6,804 nt of DNA from Chloroflexota bacterium. GTDB lineage: Bacteria; Chloroflexota; UBA6077; JACCZL01. The notes beneath the pieces were generated by a model. The model was given only the letters and a program-made list of their open reading frames with translations. It was not told where the DNA came from and did not search any database. A program made the translations under genes and the position numbers. This document shows, piece after piece, positions 5,084-6,804 of the stretch; the first letter of the stretch is position 1; each line of letters starts with the position of its first letter. The stretch is from the NCBI GenBank assembly GCA_013695975.1, contig JACCZL010000337.1:1-6804 (forward strand). The letters run 5' to 3'.

Positions 5084-6804
5084 TCAGGGACCCTGGCTCG
5101 CCTCGATCGGCAGTTGCATCACCGTCAAACTCCCCCCTTGATCGAGCCACCCGACGTCGAGCCGCGTCGGAATACCACCGGAGGACACCAACCGTGATCG
5201 TTCCACTACGACCTGCCCGACTGGCCACTCGCTGACCGGAAACAGACCGTCCAGGATACCCCCGTCCGCGCGTGCCAGGATCTCGCCCGAGTCGCCCACC
5301 AGCCGGGCGACTCGCCCTCGCGGCCGGGCCCCGCCATCGGCAAGCTGCCAATGGATGGTGACGTCCAGCACGAGACCGTCCAGGCCCACGTCATACCCGA
5401 GTAGGCGCATCCCACCGATGTCTTGCCCCACCACGCGCGTCGCTGGTGGCGATCGATCGGTGAGCAGCAGCGCGTCTGGCCCAGCCACCCAGATGGCATA
5501 GGGGCGCGTCGCTCGAAGCGGACTCGACCGGCCGGCCAGTGCCTCGCGCGTCTGGTCGTTGGTGAGGTCGAACAGGTAGGTCTGGACCCGACGCTCCGGC
5601 GGCCAGAGCCTGCCGGCGTAGCTCGGCGGGTACACGTACAGCTCCGAGCGGTCGGCCAGATGGCCCAGGACACGCCGGCTCGCCGCCACCGACCCATCCG
5701 CCGGGATCAGGTCGACAAGCGAGCTGAGCTCCTCCGCCCGACCACTCCAGACCACGTCCTCTGGCTCGTGCTCACCGCCGCCGGGCAGGCTGCTATCGGC
5801 CAGGTAGGTCGTTGCCGAGCCCACGCACAGGAGCACGATCCCGGCCGTTCGGAGCGTAGGCCGTCGGAGGCGCGCCAGCCCGATCACCGTGGCCAACCAG
5901 ATCGCCGGCAGGAGCGGCGCCGCCCAATGGCGGCGGTAGCGACCCTCCTTGTCTCCTAGCAGCAGCGTCGCCGCGTGGGGTAGGTCGATCAGCAACACCT
6001 CCGGCGCCAGCACCGCCAGTCCCCCAGTCGGCGCAAGCAGCCAGCGCGCGGCAGGTAGTGCCCGATCCTCGCCGACCGTCCCGAGCACCGCCGCGAAATC
6101 ATGCCGCAGGGCGTCGAAGTGGGCGACGGTCCGATTGTCGCTCGCCCCGCGGAGCGTGGTCGTATCGTGCATGCTCGGCATCACGACCAGCGCAGCCAGC
6201 GCCAGCCAGAGCCCACCAAAACCCAGCAGCGGCAACGACCAGCGCCGCCCAGCCCGATCTAGCAGGGTGAAGCAGCCGAGTCCCACGACGGTCAGCGCCG
6301 CTTCCTCCTCGATCAAAGGCGCCAGCAGGGCGCAGCCGACCCCACGCCGCCATCGCCCGGTGATGAGGAAGTAGCCAGCAAAGCTGAGCGGGAGCGCCGA
6401 AAAGGTGACCGGGTAAAAGGCGTCGAGCGCGACCTCGGTCAGAGTCGGCATAGCGAAAAAGGCGGCGAGAACCAGGGTCGGCGGCCAAACCCCGCCGAGC
6501 AAACGGCGCGCGAGCAGGTAGATCGGGACCGCCGAGAACGCCAGACTCGCCTGCTGCAGCACCAGCAGCCATATCGGATCGGGCACCACCGCGTAGCCCG
6601 GCGCCAGCAGCGCCAGCAGCGGGGCGAGGTGCTCCGCCAGGTGGAGCCGATTCGACTCGAGGAGCGTCGTCGAGAACGGCTGCCCGTGCCCGGTGTTCCA
6701 GAGCACCTGGATGTACACCCCGATATCACGAGACGTGCTGTTGTACGTCGCGTGCTCGGCCAGGGGAATACAGGACGCGACCAGGAACCACACCAACCCG
6801 ATCC
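5084..6804 (-). CDS. DUF2079-type polytopic membrane protein, N-terminus outside the window
   Basis: Integral membrane protein matching the DUF2079 pattern, a GT-C-like fold suspected to include glycosyltransferases. The frame stays open to the right edge, so the first residues are missing; numbering here starts at the TTG codon at 6796. Residues 1-13 look like the end of a first membrane segment. A loop, RDIGVYIQVLWNTGHGQPF (23-41), follows and corresponds to the family's FDLGxFxQxLWNTxHG block; Asp24 is the likely catalytic or structural acid. HLAEHLAPLL (52-61) matches the next family block. Further hydrophobic segments lie near 56-70, 76-96, 104-118, 130-147, 153-180, 187-206, 290-310 and 315-331. 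The last 240 residues are soluble: a segment starting VDLIPADGSVAAS (361-373), then a beta-rich tail from about 460, starting MRLLGYDV, of the type found on Chloroflexota membrane glycosyltransferase-like proteins. Family-level identification is good; the substrate is unknown. No functional link to the peptidase gene is evident. Confidence 0.8.
   Translation of the reverse strand, partial: IGLVWFLVASCIPLAEHATYNSTSRDIGVYIQVLWNTGHGQPFSTTLLESNRLHLAEHLAPLLALLAPGYAVVPDPIWLLVLQQASLAFSAVPIYLLARRLLGGVWPPTLVLAAFFAMPTLTEVALDAFYPVTFSALPLSFAGYFLITGRWRRGVGCALLAPLIEEEAALTVVGLGCFTLLDRAGRRWSLPLLGFGGLWLALAALVVMPSMHDTTTLRGASDNRTVAHFDALRHDFAAVLGTVGEDRALPAARWLLAPTGGLAVLAPEVLLIDLPHAATLLLGDKEGRYRRHWAAPLLPAIWLATVIGLARLRRPTLRTAGIVLLCVGSATTYLADSSLPGGGEHEPEDVVWSGRAEELSSLVDLIPADGSVAASRRVLGHLADRSELYVYPPSYAGRLWPPERRVQTYLFDLTNDQTREALAGRSSPLRATRPYAIWVAGPDALLLTDRSPPATRVVGQDIGGMRLLGYDVGLDGLVLDVTIHWQLADGGARPRGRVARLVGDSGEILARADGGILDGLFPVSEWPVGQVVVERSRLVSSGGIPTRLDVGWLDQGGSLTVMQLPIEASQGP

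Noticed and set aside
4677..5351. 224-codon minus-strand frame spanning the intergenic gap.
   Set aside because: It overlaps both real genes in the wrong frame, and its LTPTLSQGE peptide comes from the dispersed repeat.

Overview
The window looks like chromosomal core DNA from a high-GC bacterium, most likely a member of the Chloroflexota close to Thermomicrobia/Sphaerobacter. That placement is an inference. It rests on the strongly G/C-biased third codon positions, a polA-mutM gene order, a DUF2079 membrane protein with a beta-rich C-terminal tail of a kind I associate with Chloroflexota, and the type of interspersed palindromes. No phage, transposase, CRISPR, rRNA or tRNA gene is visible.

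Left half, plus strand (1-3556): an apparent three-gene repair operon. The 3' part of polA enters from the left edge and covers the whole Klenow-equivalent region. It has an intact polymerase active site, but all four metal ligands of the 3'-5' exonuclease are substituted. It overlaps by 8 bp a first formamidopyrimidine-DNA glycosylase gene (here mutM-1). That gene overlaps a second, more canonical one (mutM-2) by the same 8 bp. The glycosylases remove oxidised purines and cut the strand, and Pol I can fill the gap, so the operon encodes consecutive steps of base-excision repair. The two glycosylases are clearly paralogous but diverged: mutM-1 has a Leu in place of the void-filling Met, an insertion of about 15 residues, and a shortened lesion-capping loop.

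Middle (3553-3586): a perfect palindrome starts on the last base before the mutM-2 stop codon and lies between the two convergent transcription units.

Right half, minus strand (6804-3587): a DUF2079 polytopic membrane protein, running off the right edge, is followed by a 237-bp gap and then an M16B zinc peptidase gene. The gap holds a 22-bp-stem palindromic repeat, a plausible sigma-70-type promoter, and an intrinsic-terminator-like hairpin with a U-run. That hairpin sits at the predicted 5' end of the peptidase mRNA and ends about 20 nt before its start codon, so it could be an attenuator or a 5' stabilising structure.

Most of the window is ordinary housekeeping sequence. The parts worth a second look are the promoter-hairpin-start arrangement of the peptidase gene, the exonuclease-dead Pol I, and the pair of coupled but diverged glycosylases. 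I see no evidence of a wholly new system.
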